Source of the DNA: Haemophilus_D parainfluenzae_AD
GTDB lineage: Bacteria > Pseudomonadota > Gammaproteobacteria > Enterobacterales > Pasteurellaceae
Direction: 5' to 3' (one strand)
Assembly (NCBI RefSeq): GCF_001679325.1
Contig: NZ_LZMX01000027.1
Length of the DNA stretch: 64,000 bases
In this document: positions 1 to 8,604 of the stretch, piece after piece
Position numbering within the stretch: the stretch's first letter is position 1
Layout: the number at the start of each line of letters is the position of its first letter
Translations under genes and position numbers: made by a program
The notes under the pieces: model-generated
The model's database searches: none
The model's input: the letters and a program-made list of their open reading frames with translations, nothing else
Told to the model about the DNA's origin: nothing

Positions 1-107
1 ATGCCTTTTTTCTATCATTGATTGATATATGATCACATGGGCGTATTAATGCGCCCTCTCATTTTTTAATCGCAGATAAAAGTGCGGTCAATTTTTAGTG
101 AGTTTTT
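1..107. other. intergenic region upstream of mnmE
   Basis: No gene is seen in this edge segment. It holds a short GC-rich hairpin (GGGCG at 39-43 pairing with CGCCC at 52-56), loosely followed by a T-run at 63-68, which may terminate a gene lying off the left edge. A perfect USS (AAGTGCGGT) lies at 80-88, just before mnmE. Confidence 0.5.
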
Positions 108-1466
108 ATGAAAGAAACAATCGTCGCACAAGCGACTGCGCCAGGACGTGGCGGTATTGGTATTTTGCGAGTATCCGGCCCGAAAGCGGTTGAAGTTGCG
201 CAAGCGGTACTCGGTAAATGTCCTAAACCACGCATGGCAGATTATCTACCTTTTAAAGATGCTGATGGCACAGTATTAGATCAAGGCATTGCGCTTTATT
301 TTAAATCGCCGAATTCCTTTACAGGTGAAGATGTATTGGAATTGCAAGGTCATGGCGGACAAGTGGTATTAGATTTGTTGCTAAAACGAATTTTACAACT
401 TGATGGTGTTCGTCTTGCTCGTCCAGGTGAATTTTCTGAACAGGCTTTTTTAAACGATAAATTAGATTTAGCCCAAGCGGAAGCCATTGCAGATTTGATT
501 CATGCCACTTCGGAGCAAGCCGCTCGTTCGGCATTAAAATCGCTACAAGGTGAATTTTCTAATAAAGTGAATCAGTTGGTAGATTCCGTAATTTATCTTC
601 GTACTTATGTAGAAGCGTCGATTGATTTTCCTGATGAGGAAATTGACTTTTTGGCGGACGGTAAAATCGAAGCAAAATTACGAGAAATTATCAATCAACT
701 TGATTTAGTTCGTAGCGAAGCGAAACAAGGCTCGATTTTACGTGAAGGAATGAAAGTGGTGATTGCTGGTCGTCCAAATGCGGGAAAATCAAGCTTACTG
801 AATGCTTTAGCAGGCAGAGAAGCGGCCATTGTGACAGATATTGCAGGGACGACGCGAGATGTGTTGCGTGAGCATATTCATATTGATGGTATGCCTTTAC
901 ATATTATTGATACAGCAGGGCTTCGTGAAGCGACAGATGAAGTTGAACGTATTGGGATTTCGCGTGCGTGGACGGAAATTGAGCAAGCCGATCGTATTAT
1001 CTTGATGCTAGACAGTAGCGATCCTGATAGCCAAAATATTGAAAAAGTGCGGTCAGAATTTTTATCCAAATTGCCGAATAACATGCCAGTGACCATTGTT
1101 CGCAATAAAGTCGACTTAAGTGGCGAGGCTGTTGGGATAAAAGAAGAAAATGGAACAACGACTGTTTGTTTATCGGCTCAAACACATCAAGGTGTAGATT
1201 TGTTGCGAGAGCATTTAAAACAGGCAATGGGATTCCAAACCGGGATGGAAGGCGGTTTCTTAGCGCGCCGTCGTCATCTTGATGCCTTAGAAAAAGCGGC
1301 CGAACATTTGCAAATTGGGTTAGTCCAATTAACCGAGTTTAATGCAGGTGAATTATTGGCGGAAGAACTTCGTTTAGTTCAAGCTAACCTGAGTGAAATT
1401 ACGGGGCAATTTACTTCGGATGATTTACTCGGGAATATTTTCAGTTCTTTCTGTATTGGAAAATAG
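108..1466 (+). CDS. mnmE: tRNA modification GTPase MnmE (TrmE)
   Basis: MnmE works with MnmG to place the (carboxymethyl)aminomethyl group on C5 of wobble uridine 34 in certain tRNAs. The 452 residues match the usual family length. An N-terminal folate-binding domain (about 1-120) and a helical domain enclose a G domain. The P-loop GRPNAGKSS starts near residue 221 and DTAG near 268. The C-terminus CIGK carries the expected catalytic cysteine four residues from the end. A USS (1045-1053) lies within the gene. It is followed after 10 bases by mntP on the same strand, so the two are probably co-transcribed. Identification is firm. Confidence 0.97.
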   Translation: MKETIVAQATAPGRGGIGILRVSGPKAVEVAQAVLGKCPKPRMADYLPFKDADGTVLDQGIALYFKSPNSFTGEDVLELQGHGGQVVLDLLLKRILQLDGVRLARPGEFSEQAFLNDKLDLAQAEAIADLIHATSEQAARSALKSLQGEFSNKVNQLVDSVIYLRTYVEASIDFPDEEIDFLADGKIEAKLREIINQLDLVRSEAKQGSILREGMKVVIAGRPNAGKSSLLNALAGREAAIVTDIAGTTRDVLREHIHIDGMPLHIIDTAGLREATDEVERIGISRAWTEIEQADRIILMLDSSDPDSQNIEKVRSEFLSKLPNNMPVTIVRNKVDLSGEAVGIKEENGTTTVCLSAQTHQGVDLLREHLKQAMGFQTGMEGGFLARRRHLDALEKAAEHLQIGLVQLTEFNAGELLAEELRLVQANLSEITGQFTSDDLLGNIFSSFCIGK

Positions 1467-1476
1467 GTTTTAGGTT

Positions 1477-2034
1477 ATGACTTTTCATATGTTGTGGGTC
1501 ATTGCTTTGGGTCTTTCTATGGATGCGTTTGCGGTATCCATTTCCAAAGGTTTGGCAATGCGGGCTTTTCGATGGAAACAAGCGCTTGCCATTGCATGCT
1601 GTTTTGGACTATTTCAAGGCATTATGCCGGCAATCGGCTATGTTGTCGGGCTACAATTTAGTCAGATGATTCAAAATTGGGACCATTGGATTGCCTTTGC
1701 TTTATTTGTGCTTATTGGTGTGAATATGATTCGTGAAGGGCTGAATTCAGATGATGAACCTGCGCTCTCATTGATTAGTTTAAAACATCTACTAACACTT
1801 GGTGTGGCAACGAGCATTGATGCGTTAGCCGTTGGTGTCTCTTTTGCTTTTCTTTCCGTAGACATTGTGTTGGCTGTATTTATCATTGGTTTAATAACCT
1901 TTGTCATCTCTTTTATTGGTGTAAAGAGCGGTCATTTTTTAGGGAAAAAATTCAAAAGCAAAGCAGAGATTTTTGGCGGTTTAGTGTTATTAGTCATAGC
2001 TGTGAAAATCCTACACGAACATGGTGTTTTTTAA
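1477..2034 (+). CDS. mntP: manganese efflux pump MntP
   Basis: This small inner-membrane protein (185 residues, about six predicted helices) belongs to the MntP/YebN family, which exports Mn2+. Two related motifs with membrane-embedded aspartates are visible, SMDAFAVS near residue 14 and TSIDALAVG in the second half, consistent with the internal two-fold repeat of the family. The gene starts 10 bases after mnmE. I see no yybP-ykoY manganese riboswitch in front of it, so manganese control of this copy would have to work differently from E. coli mntP. A short GCGAA/TTCGC hairpin follows the stop and may be a weak terminator. Confidence 0.93.
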   Translation: MTFHMLWVIALGLSMDAFAVSISKGLAMRAFRWKQALAIACCFGLFQGIMPAIGYVVGLQFSQMIQNWDHWIAFALFVLIGVNMIREGLNSDDEPALSLISLKHLLTLGVATSIDALAVGVSFAFLSVDIVLAVFIIGLITFVISFIGVKSGHFLGKKFKSKAEIFGGLVLLVIAVKILHEHGVF

Positions 2035-2101
2035 GTGCGAATTTTCGCCTTTTAGATTATAATCTTACGAACTTTGTCTTTTTTAAAAGGGTAATAATTG
2101 A

Positions 2102-3979
2102 ATGTTAATTGAAAAAATGCATGGCGTCGCCCATAGCTTTATCGGGAAAGCGATCTTTGCTTTACTTCCAGTTTCATTTTTAATCGGTGGGATGTCAGGC
2201 TATTTGTATGGTGGCAACGAGAGTTTTGCTGCAAAAGTAAATGGCGAAACTATCTCTCAACAAGATTTTTTAAATCGTTACAACCAAGAGTTTGAAGCGC
2301 GAGCACAACAAGAAGGCGAAAATTTCTTAGCGAAAACTGACTCAGCGGAATTTGTGACCGCACTTCGTCAAAATTTAATTCAACGTTTAGTGGATCAAGA
2401 ATTAATCCGTCAATATGCGAAAGAATTAAAATTAGGTGTAAGTGACGACATGATCAAACGTGCGATTGTAAGCGATCCTAACTTACAATCTAACGGTAAA
2501 TTTGATAACGCACGCTATCAACAATTATTGACTCAAAATGGTTTAACATCAGATACTTATGCGGCTATTTTACGTAATGCATTAACACTTGAACAAATGC
2601 AAAACGGTTTGGCTGACAGTGAATTTGTTGTGCCAGCTCAAGTAAAAGATAACGCACAAGTCTTTTTCCAAAAACGTATCGCTCGTCTTGCGACACTTCC
2701 ATTAGCCGATGAAATTGCAAAACAAAAAGTAACGGACGAAGAAATTAAAGCGTATTACGATGCGAATGCGAAGTCACTTGTTCAACCTGAACAAGCGAAA
2801 GTGCAATATATTAGTGTTTCAGCAAATGCATTAGGTAAATTACAACCAGTAACTGATACACAAATTGCGCAATATTATCAAGAAAATAAAGCGCAATTCA
2901 TTAGCCAAAAATTAGCACATATTCAATTATCAACGGAGAAAGAAGCGGATGCTGTTTATCAAGAACTGCAAAAAGGCGCTGATTTTGCTGAGTTAGCAAA
3001 AACAAAATCTCTAGATAAACTTTCTGGTGCTCAAGGCGGTGAACTAGGTTGGGTAAAAGACAACGAATTACCGAAAAACTTTGAAGATGCAGCATTATTA
3101 TTAAATGTAGGCCAATACAGCACACCGGTTAATGTGGATGGGGCTTACCATATTATTTTAGTGCAAGATCGTAAAGAACGTACTTTAGAAGATGTGAAAG
3201 AACAAATCGCGGATACTGTGCGTAAAAACTTAGCAGAAAGCCGCTTCCAAGCGGTAGAAAAAGCGGTTCGTGCAAAAGCAGCAGAAAGCAGTGATTCTTT
3301 AGCTGCGGTAGCAGAAGCAGCAGGCGTGAAAGTGGAAGAAACAGATTATTTCGGTAAAAATAATGTCCCTGCAGCATTAAATTTCCCAAATGTGACTTCT
3401 GCTATTTTTGAATCAGATATTGCAAACGGCGGTGCAAATTCTGAGCCATTAACTGTTGGTGAAAATGAATTTGTTGTGGTACGTGTCGTGGATCATAAAG
3501 CTGAAGGTTTACAAAGCCTTGATGAAGCGAAATCAACGATTGAGCAGTTCTTAAAACGTGAAAAAGCCGATAAAGTATTGACTGAAAAAGCAGAGCAAGC
3601 CGTTAAAGCGCTATCTGCAGAACCAACCAAATTACCTGCCGGTATTAGTTTTAGTGAGCCACAAACCTTTACGTTAGTGGATAATAAAGATCCGGTGCTT
3701 TATGAAGGTGTATTTGCTATTGCAAAACCACAAGATGGCAAAGCGGCTTATCAAGTTGCTCGTAACAGCAAAGGTGATGTGGTTGTGGTTGCCCTTGAAC
3801 GTGTAGAAGAACCTACTTTAAATGAGCAAGAATTAGCGAAATTTAGCACTCAACTTGTTCGTGCGCGTCAAGGTGAATTGCAAGGACAGTTAATGCAAGC
3901 ATTGCGTGAAAAAGCACAAATCGAGATTAATACCAGCTTTATTAATCAAGATGATTCAGAAGAAGGTGCGGCTCACTAA
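2102..3979 (+). CDS. ppiD: periplasmic folding chaperone PpiD (SurA-like, membrane anchored)
   Basis: PpiD is anchored in the inner membrane and helps newly exported outer-membrane and periplasmic proteins leave the Sec translocon. The 625-residue length is normal. A single N-terminal membrane segment (about residues 15-35) is followed by a SurA_N-like chaperone region and one parvulin (PPIC) domain at about 265-355, recognisable by KLAHIQLST and GAQGGELGW. The rest is charged and helical. A TATAAT-like -10 sequence lies in the 67-base gap upstream. The gene ends in an inverted USS pair that forms a terminator. A USS in reverse orientation also lies inside the gene near 2356. Confidence 0.95.
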   Translation: MLIEKMHGVAHSFIGKAIFALLPVSFLIGGMSGYLYGGNESFAAKVNGETISQQDFLNRYNQEFEARAQQEGENFLAKTDSAEFVTALRQNLIQRLVDQELIRQYAKELKLGVSDDMIKRAIVSDPNLQSNGKFDNARYQQLLTQNGLTSDTYAAILRNALTLEQMQNGLADSEFVVPAQVKDNAQVFFQKRIARLATLPLADEIAKQKVTDEEIKAYYDANAKSLVQPEQAKVQYISVSANALGKLQPVTDTQIAQYYQENKAQFISQKLAHIQLSTEKEADAVYQELQKGADFAELAKTKSLDKLSGAQGGELGWVKDNELPKNFEDAALLLNVGQYSTPVNVDGAYHIILVQDRKERTLEDVKEQIADTVRKNLAESRFQAVEKAVRAKAAESSDSLAAVAEAAGVKVEETDYFGKNNVPAALNFPNVTSAIFESDIANGGANSEPLTVGENEFVVVRVVDHKAEGLQSLDEAKSTIEQFLKREKADKVLTEKAEQAVKALSAEPTKLPAGISFSEPQTFTLVDNKDPVLYEGVFAIAKPQDGKAAYQVARNSKGDVVVVALERVEEPTLNEQELAKFSTQLVRARQGELQGQLMQALREKAQIEINTSFINQDDSEEGAAH

Positions 3980-4027
3980 GCCGATTGAAATGTCATTCAT
4001 CATCAATTTCTGATGGAAAATAAAAGC

Positions 4028-4058
4028 AAAGTGCGGTAAATTTTGACCGCACTTTTTT
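4028..4058 (+). terminator. inverted USS pair acting as terminator after ppiD
   Basis: AAAGTGCGGT (4028-4037) and its reverse complement ACCGCACTTT (4046-4055) form a ten-base-pair stem with a short AT loop, followed by a T-run. Paired uptake sequences serving as intrinsic terminators are well known in Haemophilus. Confidence 0.9.
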
Positions 4059-4079
4059 ATATAAAACAAGGAGAAGACT

Positions 4080-4430
4080 ATGGCTCAAGAAACCATTTTC
4101 AGCAAAATTATTCGCAAAGAAATCCCTGCCAATATTGTTTATCAAGATGAATTAGTGACCGCATTCCGAGATATTTCACCGCAAGCGAAAATCCATATTT
4201 TGATTATCCCAAATAAAGTCATTCCAACGGTTAATGATGTGACAGAACAAGATGAAGTTACCTTGGGTCGCTTATTTACTGTCGCAGCTAAAATTGCTAA
4301 AGAAGAAGGCATTGCCGAAGACGGTTACCGTTTAATTGTGAACTGTAATAAACACGGTGGACAAGAAGTATTCCATATTCATATGCATCTTGTTGGTGGT
4401 GAACCTTTAGGTAGAATGTTGGCGAAATAA
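4080..4430 (+). CDS. hinT: HIT-family purine nucleoside phosphoramidase HinT
   Basis: HinT hydrolyses AMP-lysine and other adenosine phosphoramidates. The 116-residue protein carries the defining histidine triad HIHMH at about residues 98-102, in VFHIHMHLVGG. The upstream gap contains an AGGAGA ribosome binding site. The stop codon overlaps the start of the next gene (TAATG), so translation is probably coupled to the lipoprotein gene. The order hinT, ycfL-like, nagZ matches the enterobacterial cluster, although the lpoB and ycfN/thiK genes found there in E. coli are absent here. Confidence 0.95.
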   Translation: MAQETIFSKIIRKEIPANIVYQDELVTAFRDISPQAKIHILIIPNKVIPTVNDVTEQDEVTLGRLFTVAAKIAKEEGIAEDGYRLIVNCNKHGGQEVFHIHMHLVGGEPLGRMLAK

Positions 4431-4777
4431 TGAAAAAGATCCTAATTACAGCAACGGTATTATTTTTAACGGCTTGTTCATCTGCACCAAATATTGTGGG
4501 AACCAATAAGCCAATTTTAAATATGGCGGCAAATTTAGCACCGGCTTTAGATGTTGATTTGTCGGATAATACCGCGGCTTTAAAAAATAAAACCACGCAA
4601 CAACTCAATGTGCTTTATCATCTTTATTGGTATAACACACAAGGTGTGACACAGGTTTGGCCGAATCAGCAAGAAAGCCAATCAGGCAATATTTTATTGC
4701 AACCACAAGAAAAGAAAGTGTTTGAACTACCAAAACCAAGCACAGAAAGTACTAATTATCGCCTTTATTTACAATAG
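4430..4777 (+). CDS. ycfL: YcfL-family lipoprotein (DUF1425-like)
   Basis: This is a 115-residue predicted lipoprotein. A basic N-terminus and hydrophobic stretch end in the lipobox LTAC with cysteine 16. The remainder (NVLYHLYWYNTQG and a C-terminal YRLYLQ) resembles the small YcfL/DUF1425 family found between hinT and nagZ in enterobacteria. The function of the family is not established. It overlaps hinT by one base and ends three bases before nagZ, so it sits in a tight operon. The family name rests on position and general resemblance, not on a catalytic motif. Confidence 0.75.
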   Translation: MKKILITATVLFLTACSSAPNIVGTNKPILNMAANLAPALDVDLSDNTAALKNKTTQQLNVLYHLYWYNTQGVTQVWPNQQESQSGNILLQPQEKKVFELPKPSTESTNYRLYLQ

Positions 4778-4780
4778 TTT

Positions 4781-5824
4781 ATGTCCACACTATTAATTGA
4801 CCTTGAAGGTCATGAGCTCAAACAAGAAGAAGTTGAATTACTGGAACATCCTTTAGTTGCCGGTTTGATTTTATTTACCCGCAATTTTTATGATCGTCAG
4901 CAAGTTCAAGCGCTAATTAAATCCATTCGTCAGCGAGTAAAAAAGCCTTTATTGATCACAGTTGATCAAGAGGGGGGGCGCGTGCAACGTTTCCGTGAAG
5001 GTTTCACTCAGCTCCCTGCGATGCAGGCTTTTGCGGCATTAGTTAAGGACTCAACTCAGCAACAGCAAATAGCAAAAGAAGCGGGCTGGCAAATGGCGGC
5101 TGAAATGGTGGCGTTAGATATTGATTTGAGTTTTGCTCCCGTGTTGGATTTAGGTCACGAATGTCGTGCGATAGGCGATCGTAGTTTTGGCTGTGATGTA
5201 AAAAGTGCGGTCAATTTAGCAGCAGCTTTTATTGATGGTATGCACCAAGCAGGCATGGCAACAACAGGAAAACACTTCCCAGGACACGGTCATGTTTTAG
5301 CAGATTCTCATCTTGAAACCCCTTATGATGAGCGAGCAACAGAAGTGATTTTTAATCATGATATTTTGCCATTCCAGCAATTAATTCAACAGAGTAAGCT
5401 TGATGCAATTATGCCGGCTCACGTGATTTATACACAATGTGATAGCCAGCCAGCAAGCGGTTCGAGTTATTGGTTAAAAGAGATTTTGCGTAAACAGTTG
5501 GGATTCCAAGGGGCGATTTTCTCTGATGATTTAGGCATGAAAGGCGCAGGCTTTATGGGTGATTTTGTGGCTCGCAGTGAAAAAGCCTTGAATGCTGGTT
5601 GTGACTTATTATTGCTTTGTAATGAACGAGAAGGTGTCATTCAAGTGCTCGATAATCTGAAGTTAGAGGAAAAAACGGCACATTTTGCAGCACGCCAAGC
5701 TCGCTTGAAATCGCTCTTTAAACAAAAATCCTTTGATTGGTCAGAACTCACAAAAACTTCGCGTTGGATTGAAAATCATCAAAAACTGACCGCACTTCAA
5801 CAAGAGTGGCTTGCTTCTAAATGA
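4781..5824 (+). CDS. nagZ: beta-N-acetylglucosaminidase NagZ
   Basis: NagZ is a cytoplasmic GH3-family enzyme that removes N-acetylglucosamine from recycled GlcNAc-anhydroMurNAc peptides during cell-wall recycling. The 347 residues match the family length. The signature KHFPGHG lies at about 163-169, followed by the mobile-loop Asp-His pair (DSH). The nucleophile is probably the Asp in FSDDLGMKG in the second half. A USS lies inside the gene near 5210 and another, in reverse, near 5790. Its last four bases overlap rlmC. Confidence 0.96.
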   Translation: MSTLLIDLEGHELKQEEVELLEHPLVAGLILFTRNFYDRQQVQALIKSIRQRVKKPLLITVDQEGGRVQRFREGFTQLPAMQAFAALVKDSTQQQQIAKEAGWQMAAEMVALDIDLSFAPVLDLGHECRAIGDRSFGCDVKSAVNLAAAFIDGMHQAGMATTGKHFPGHGHVLADSHLETPYDERATEVIFNHDILPFQQLIQQSKLDAIMPAHVIYTQCDSQPASGSSYWLKEILRKQLGFQGAIFSDDLGMKGAGFMGDFVARSEKALNAGCDLLLLCNEREGVIQVLDNLKLEEKTAHFAARQARLKSLFKQKSFDWSELTKTSRWIENHQKLTALQQEWLASK

Positions 5825-7014
5825 TTGATTGCCATCATTATCAAAAAGGCGATTGCCGTTCTTGTCAATGGCTTGAAATGCCTTATGAACAGCAACTGGC
5901 CAAGAAAAAAGAGCATCTTAAACAACAACTTGCCAAATTAGATTGTGATAATTTAATTTGGCATCCGCCTTTTTATTCCTCCGAGACTGCCTTTCGTAAT
6001 AAAGCGAAAATGGTTGTAAGTGGCGCGGTGGAACGTCCCATTTTAGGTATTTTACAAGACCCGACTGAACCACAAAGTGCGGTGGATTTATGTGATTGTC
6101 CGCTTTATCCACAACGCTTTGCTGAACTCTTTCCGATTCTAAAAGATTTTATTGGGCGCGCTGGTTTAGTCCCTTATAACGTGGCTAAGCAAAAAGGTGA
6201 GCTCAAATATATTCTGCTCACAGAAAGCCAACATACAAAAAAATTGATGTTGCGTTTTGTATTGCGTTCAGAAACTAAATTGCCGTTAATTCAACGTGAA
6301 TTTGCAGGCTTATTGGAAAAATTACCACAACTTGAAGTGGTGAGCGTGAATATCCAACCTCAACATGCGGCGATCTTAGAAGGTGAGAAAGAAATCTTTT
6401 TGACTGACCAACATACTTTATCAGAAAACTTTAACGGTATTCCGCTATTTATTCGCCCTCAAGGTTTCTTCCAAACGAATCCACTGGTAGCACAAGGGCT
6501 ATATGTAACGGCACAAGATTGGGTGCAAGATTTGCCGATTACTAAACTTTGGGATCTCTTTTGTGGTGTTGGAGGTTTTGGACTGCATTGTGCTAAAGCT
6601 TTACAGGATAAAGATCAACAAGAAGTGGAATTGACGGGGATTGAAATTTCGGCATCTGCTATTCAAGCGGCGACTCAATCCGCTCAGGTGTTAGGGCTAA
6701 ACAACGTTAAATTCCAATCTTTGGATGCGGCTAATTTTGCTTTAACACAAGATGAAAACAAACCCGATTTGGTGATCGTCAACCCGCCTCGTCGAGGTAT
6801 CGGAAGGGAACTCGCTGAGTTTCTCAATGAAATGCAACCGCACTTTATTCTTTATTCCAGCTGTAACGCGATTTCCATGGGAAAAGATTTGCAGCATCTA
6901 ACCAATTATAAACTTACTCAAATTCAATTATTTGATATGTTCCCGCATACAGCACATTATGAGACGCTAGCATTATTGTCCAAACTTAATGTCGATGAAC
7001 ATATAAGTGTTTAA
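5821..7014 (+). CDS. rlmC: 23S rRNA (uracil-747-C5)-methyltransferase RlmC, with a foreign 3' end
   Basis: RlmC methylates U747 of 23S rRNA using SAM and a 4Fe-4S cluster. Cluster cysteines C4, C12, C15 and one of C91/C93 are visible, as are the SAM-site motif DLFCGVGGFG, NPPRRG, and the catalytic cysteine in YSSCNA (about C348). The body up to FPHTAHYET is Haemophilus-like. The last dozen or so codons (SKLNVDEHISV) look instead like the corresponding stretch of Firmicutes RumA. The reading frame continues past the TAA into more RumA-like sequence (see the next entry). The 397-residue protein should still be functional because the foreign tail lies beyond all catalytic motifs. Start overlaps nagZ. 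Confidence 0.93.
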   Translation: MIDCHHYQKGDCRSCQWLEMPYEQQLAKKKEHLKQQLAKLDCDNLIWHPPFYSSETAFRNKAKMVVSGAVERPILGILQDPTEPQSAVDLCDCPLYPQRFAELFPILKDFIGRAGLVPYNVAKQKGELKYILLTESQHTKKLMLRFVLRSETKLPLIQREFAGLLEKLPQLEVVSVNIQPQHAAILEGEKEIFLTDQHTLSENFNGIPLFIRPQGFFQTNPLVAQGLYVTAQDWVQDLPITKLWDLFCGVGGFGLHCAKALQDKDQQEVELTGIEISASAIQAATQSAQVLGLNNVKFQSLDAANFALTQDENKPDLVIVNPPRRGIGRELAEFLNEMQPHFILYSSCNAISMGKDLQHLTNYKLTQIQLFDMFPHTAHYETLALLSKLNVDEHISV

Positions 7015-7266
7015 ATAGAGCTTGATTAACTTGATTTGACAAGTGCTGAGAGCAAGGCTACTTATGAGCAAATTAAAGAGTATGTACTGGGGAAATTTGA
7101 ATTTAAGGTTTCTACATTGTATATAGCACAAATCAAAAAGAAATGTGGAATTGTACTGAGGGAGCATTATAATAAATCGCAAAAAGAGAAACAGGTTATT
7201 CCACAATGTATACCTGAAAAAGAAGAAGCTATCATGGATGCGTTAAGACATTTCAAAATGATTTAA
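7015..7266 (+). pseudogene. remnant of Firmicutes-type RumA C-terminal extension, in frame with rlmC
   Basis: Directly after the rlmC TAA the same frame reads IELD, a second TAA (7027-7029), then LDLTSAESKATYEQ and onward to HFKMI and a stop at 7264-7266. From memory, RumA/RlmD-like methyltransferases of Firmicutes end with this kind of segment, with Glu codons where the two TAA stops stand here (GAA to TAA). It is therefore best read as the displaced C-terminus of a donor rumA gene, carried on the end of a mobile element and now decayed. It could be translated alone from the TTG at 7036, but no good ribosome binding site is seen. Confidence 0.75.
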
Positions 7267-7323
7267 GCGCAAGGTCGCTTTGGTTTTCTTGGTAATCCTT
7301 CCATATCCTAATGGGTATAAGAA

Positions 7324-7351
7324 AAGCCCTGAAGGTTTCCCTCCAAGGCTT
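7324..7351 (-). terminator. terminator of the ars operon
   Basis: Read on the minus strand, AAGCC plus a GGAGG stretch pairs with CCTTC plus GGCTT across a GAAA-like loop, and TTTTCTT follows. It lies about 125 bases past the ACR3 gene stop and fits a rho-independent terminator for the leftward ars transcript. Confidence 0.75.
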
Positions 7352-7475
7352 ATATTATATTTCTTGCTGATTATATAGTACCACAGACTATAGATAGACA
7401 CTCTAGGACATATATCTGATCTAGCATTTTGTAAATTAACACTACTTGATTGTTGTTAGCAGTTTTAACTCATAT

Positions 7476-8516
7476 TCAACGATTAAATTTATTTTCCATA
7501 GAATTGGCAAACTTTACCAAGGCTAACATAACAGGAACCTCAACCAGAACACCTACTACAGTTGTTAGCGTAGCTCCTGATACTAGCCCAAATAGAGATA
7601 TAGAAACTGCAACAGACAGCTCAAAAAAGTTAGATGCACCAATCATGCCACATGGCGCTGCAATTGAATATGGTAGCTTTGCTAAATATGCCATGAAAAA
7701 TGTTATTGCAAATATAAACAAAGTTTGAATTATCAAAGGAATTGCAATAAGGATAATATCTAGTGGCTGATCCAATATCTTCTGTCCTTGAAATGAAAAT
7801 ATTATAATTAACGTCAACAATAATCCCATCATAGTGTATTTATCAAATGCAGGGATAAAAGTTTTATTTAGGTAGTCTTCCCCTTTATTTTTAATGATTA
7901 TACTTCTAGTTACCATGCTTAAAATAAGAGGAACAACAATAAATAATACAATGGACAATAAAAGTGTTCCCCATGGAATATTTATATCTCCAACCTTTAA
8001 TAAGAAGCTCACAATTGGTATATATGCAATCAAAATAATTAAGTCGTTACTAGCTACCTGTACTAAGGTATAACCACTATCACCTCTTGTTAACTTGCTC
8101 CATACAAATACCATTGCGGTACATGGTGCAGCTCCGAGTAAAACCGCCCCAGCTAAATATTCTGATGCCAATTCCTTATTAATAAATCCTTTATAAATAA
8201 TAAAGAAAAATAAGGAAGCGATTAAATACATAGTGAGTGGCTTAATGATCCAATTTACAAACCATGTAATAAATAGACCTTTAGGATTTTTTCCTATGTC
8301 TTTTATACTCTTAAAATCAATTTTCAACATCATTGGATAAATCATTATCCAAAGTAAAATTGTTGTTGGTATAGACACATTGTAGAACTCAAATTTTCCT
8401 AACCAATCTGGAATAGCAGGAAAATATTTCCCAATAAATATGCCTATTACCATACAAATTAACACCCAAAAAGTCAGGTTTTTCTCAAAAAAACCAATTC
8501 CATTTATTTTCTTCAT
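7476..8516 (-). CDS. arsB: arsenite efflux permease of the ACR3 family
   Basis: This 346-residue, roughly ten-helix membrane protein exports arsenite. It is of the ACR3 type, not the ArsB type of E. coli: the ACR3 signature GAAPCTAMVFVW is present with its essential cysteine at residue 132, and SNFFELSVAVSISLFG resembles the conserved segment of the ninth helix. The gene is last in an arsR-arsD-arsA-(small ORF)-arsB series. With ArsA present, the permease may work as an ATP-driven pump. Base use is strongly AT-biased, unlike the neighbouring Haemophilus genes. The symbol arsB is used in the operon sense; acr3 is equally valid. Confidence 0.93.
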   Translation of the reverse strand: MKKINGIGFFEKNLTFWVLICMVIGIFIGKYFPAIPDWLGKFEFYNVSIPTTILLWIMIYPMMLKIDFKSIKDIGKNPKGLFITWFVNWIIKPLTMYLIASLFFFIIYKGFINKELASEYLAGAVLLGAAPCTAMVFVWSKLTRGDSGYTLVQVASNDLIILIAYIPIVSFLLKVGDINIPWGTLLLSIVLFIVVPLILSMVTRSIIIKNKGEDYLNKTFIPAFDKYTMMGLLLTLIIIFSFQGQKILDQPLDIILIAIPLIIQTLFIFAITFFMAYLAKLPYSIAAPCGMIGASNFFELSVAVSISLFGLVSGATLTTVVGVLVEVPVMLALVKFANSMENKFNR

Positions 8517-8518
8517 TC

Positions 8519-8596
8519 CTAAATATCCTCAACTTTCTCAATTAATTTATGAACCTTACTTTCAATCGCTTTAATGGTTTTTAAACTCTTCATCAT
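8519..8596 (-). CDS. possible 25-residue peptide between arsA and the ACR3 gene
   Basis: A short frame starting ATGATG eight bases after the arsA stop encodes MMKSLKTIKAIESKVHKLI followed by EKVEDI. It is preceded by AGGGGA at suitable spacing and ends two bases before the ACR3 start. It is lysine-rich and could form one amphipathic helix. I do not recognise it. It may be a translational-coupling leader for the permease or the remnant of a longer lost gene. Confidence 0.4.
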   Translation of the reverse strand: MMKSLKTIKAIESKVHKLIEKVEDI

Positions 8597-8604
8597 TTTT
8601 TCCC

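Noticed and set aside
1477..2034. Manganese riboswitch for mntP
   Set aside because: Only ten bases separate mnmE and mntP, leaving no room for a riboswitch.
7450..7728. 92-codon plus-strand frame inside the ACR3 gene
   Set aside because: It is antisense to a clear membrane permease with a conserved motif; composition is Thr/Ala-rich as expected of a shadow frame.
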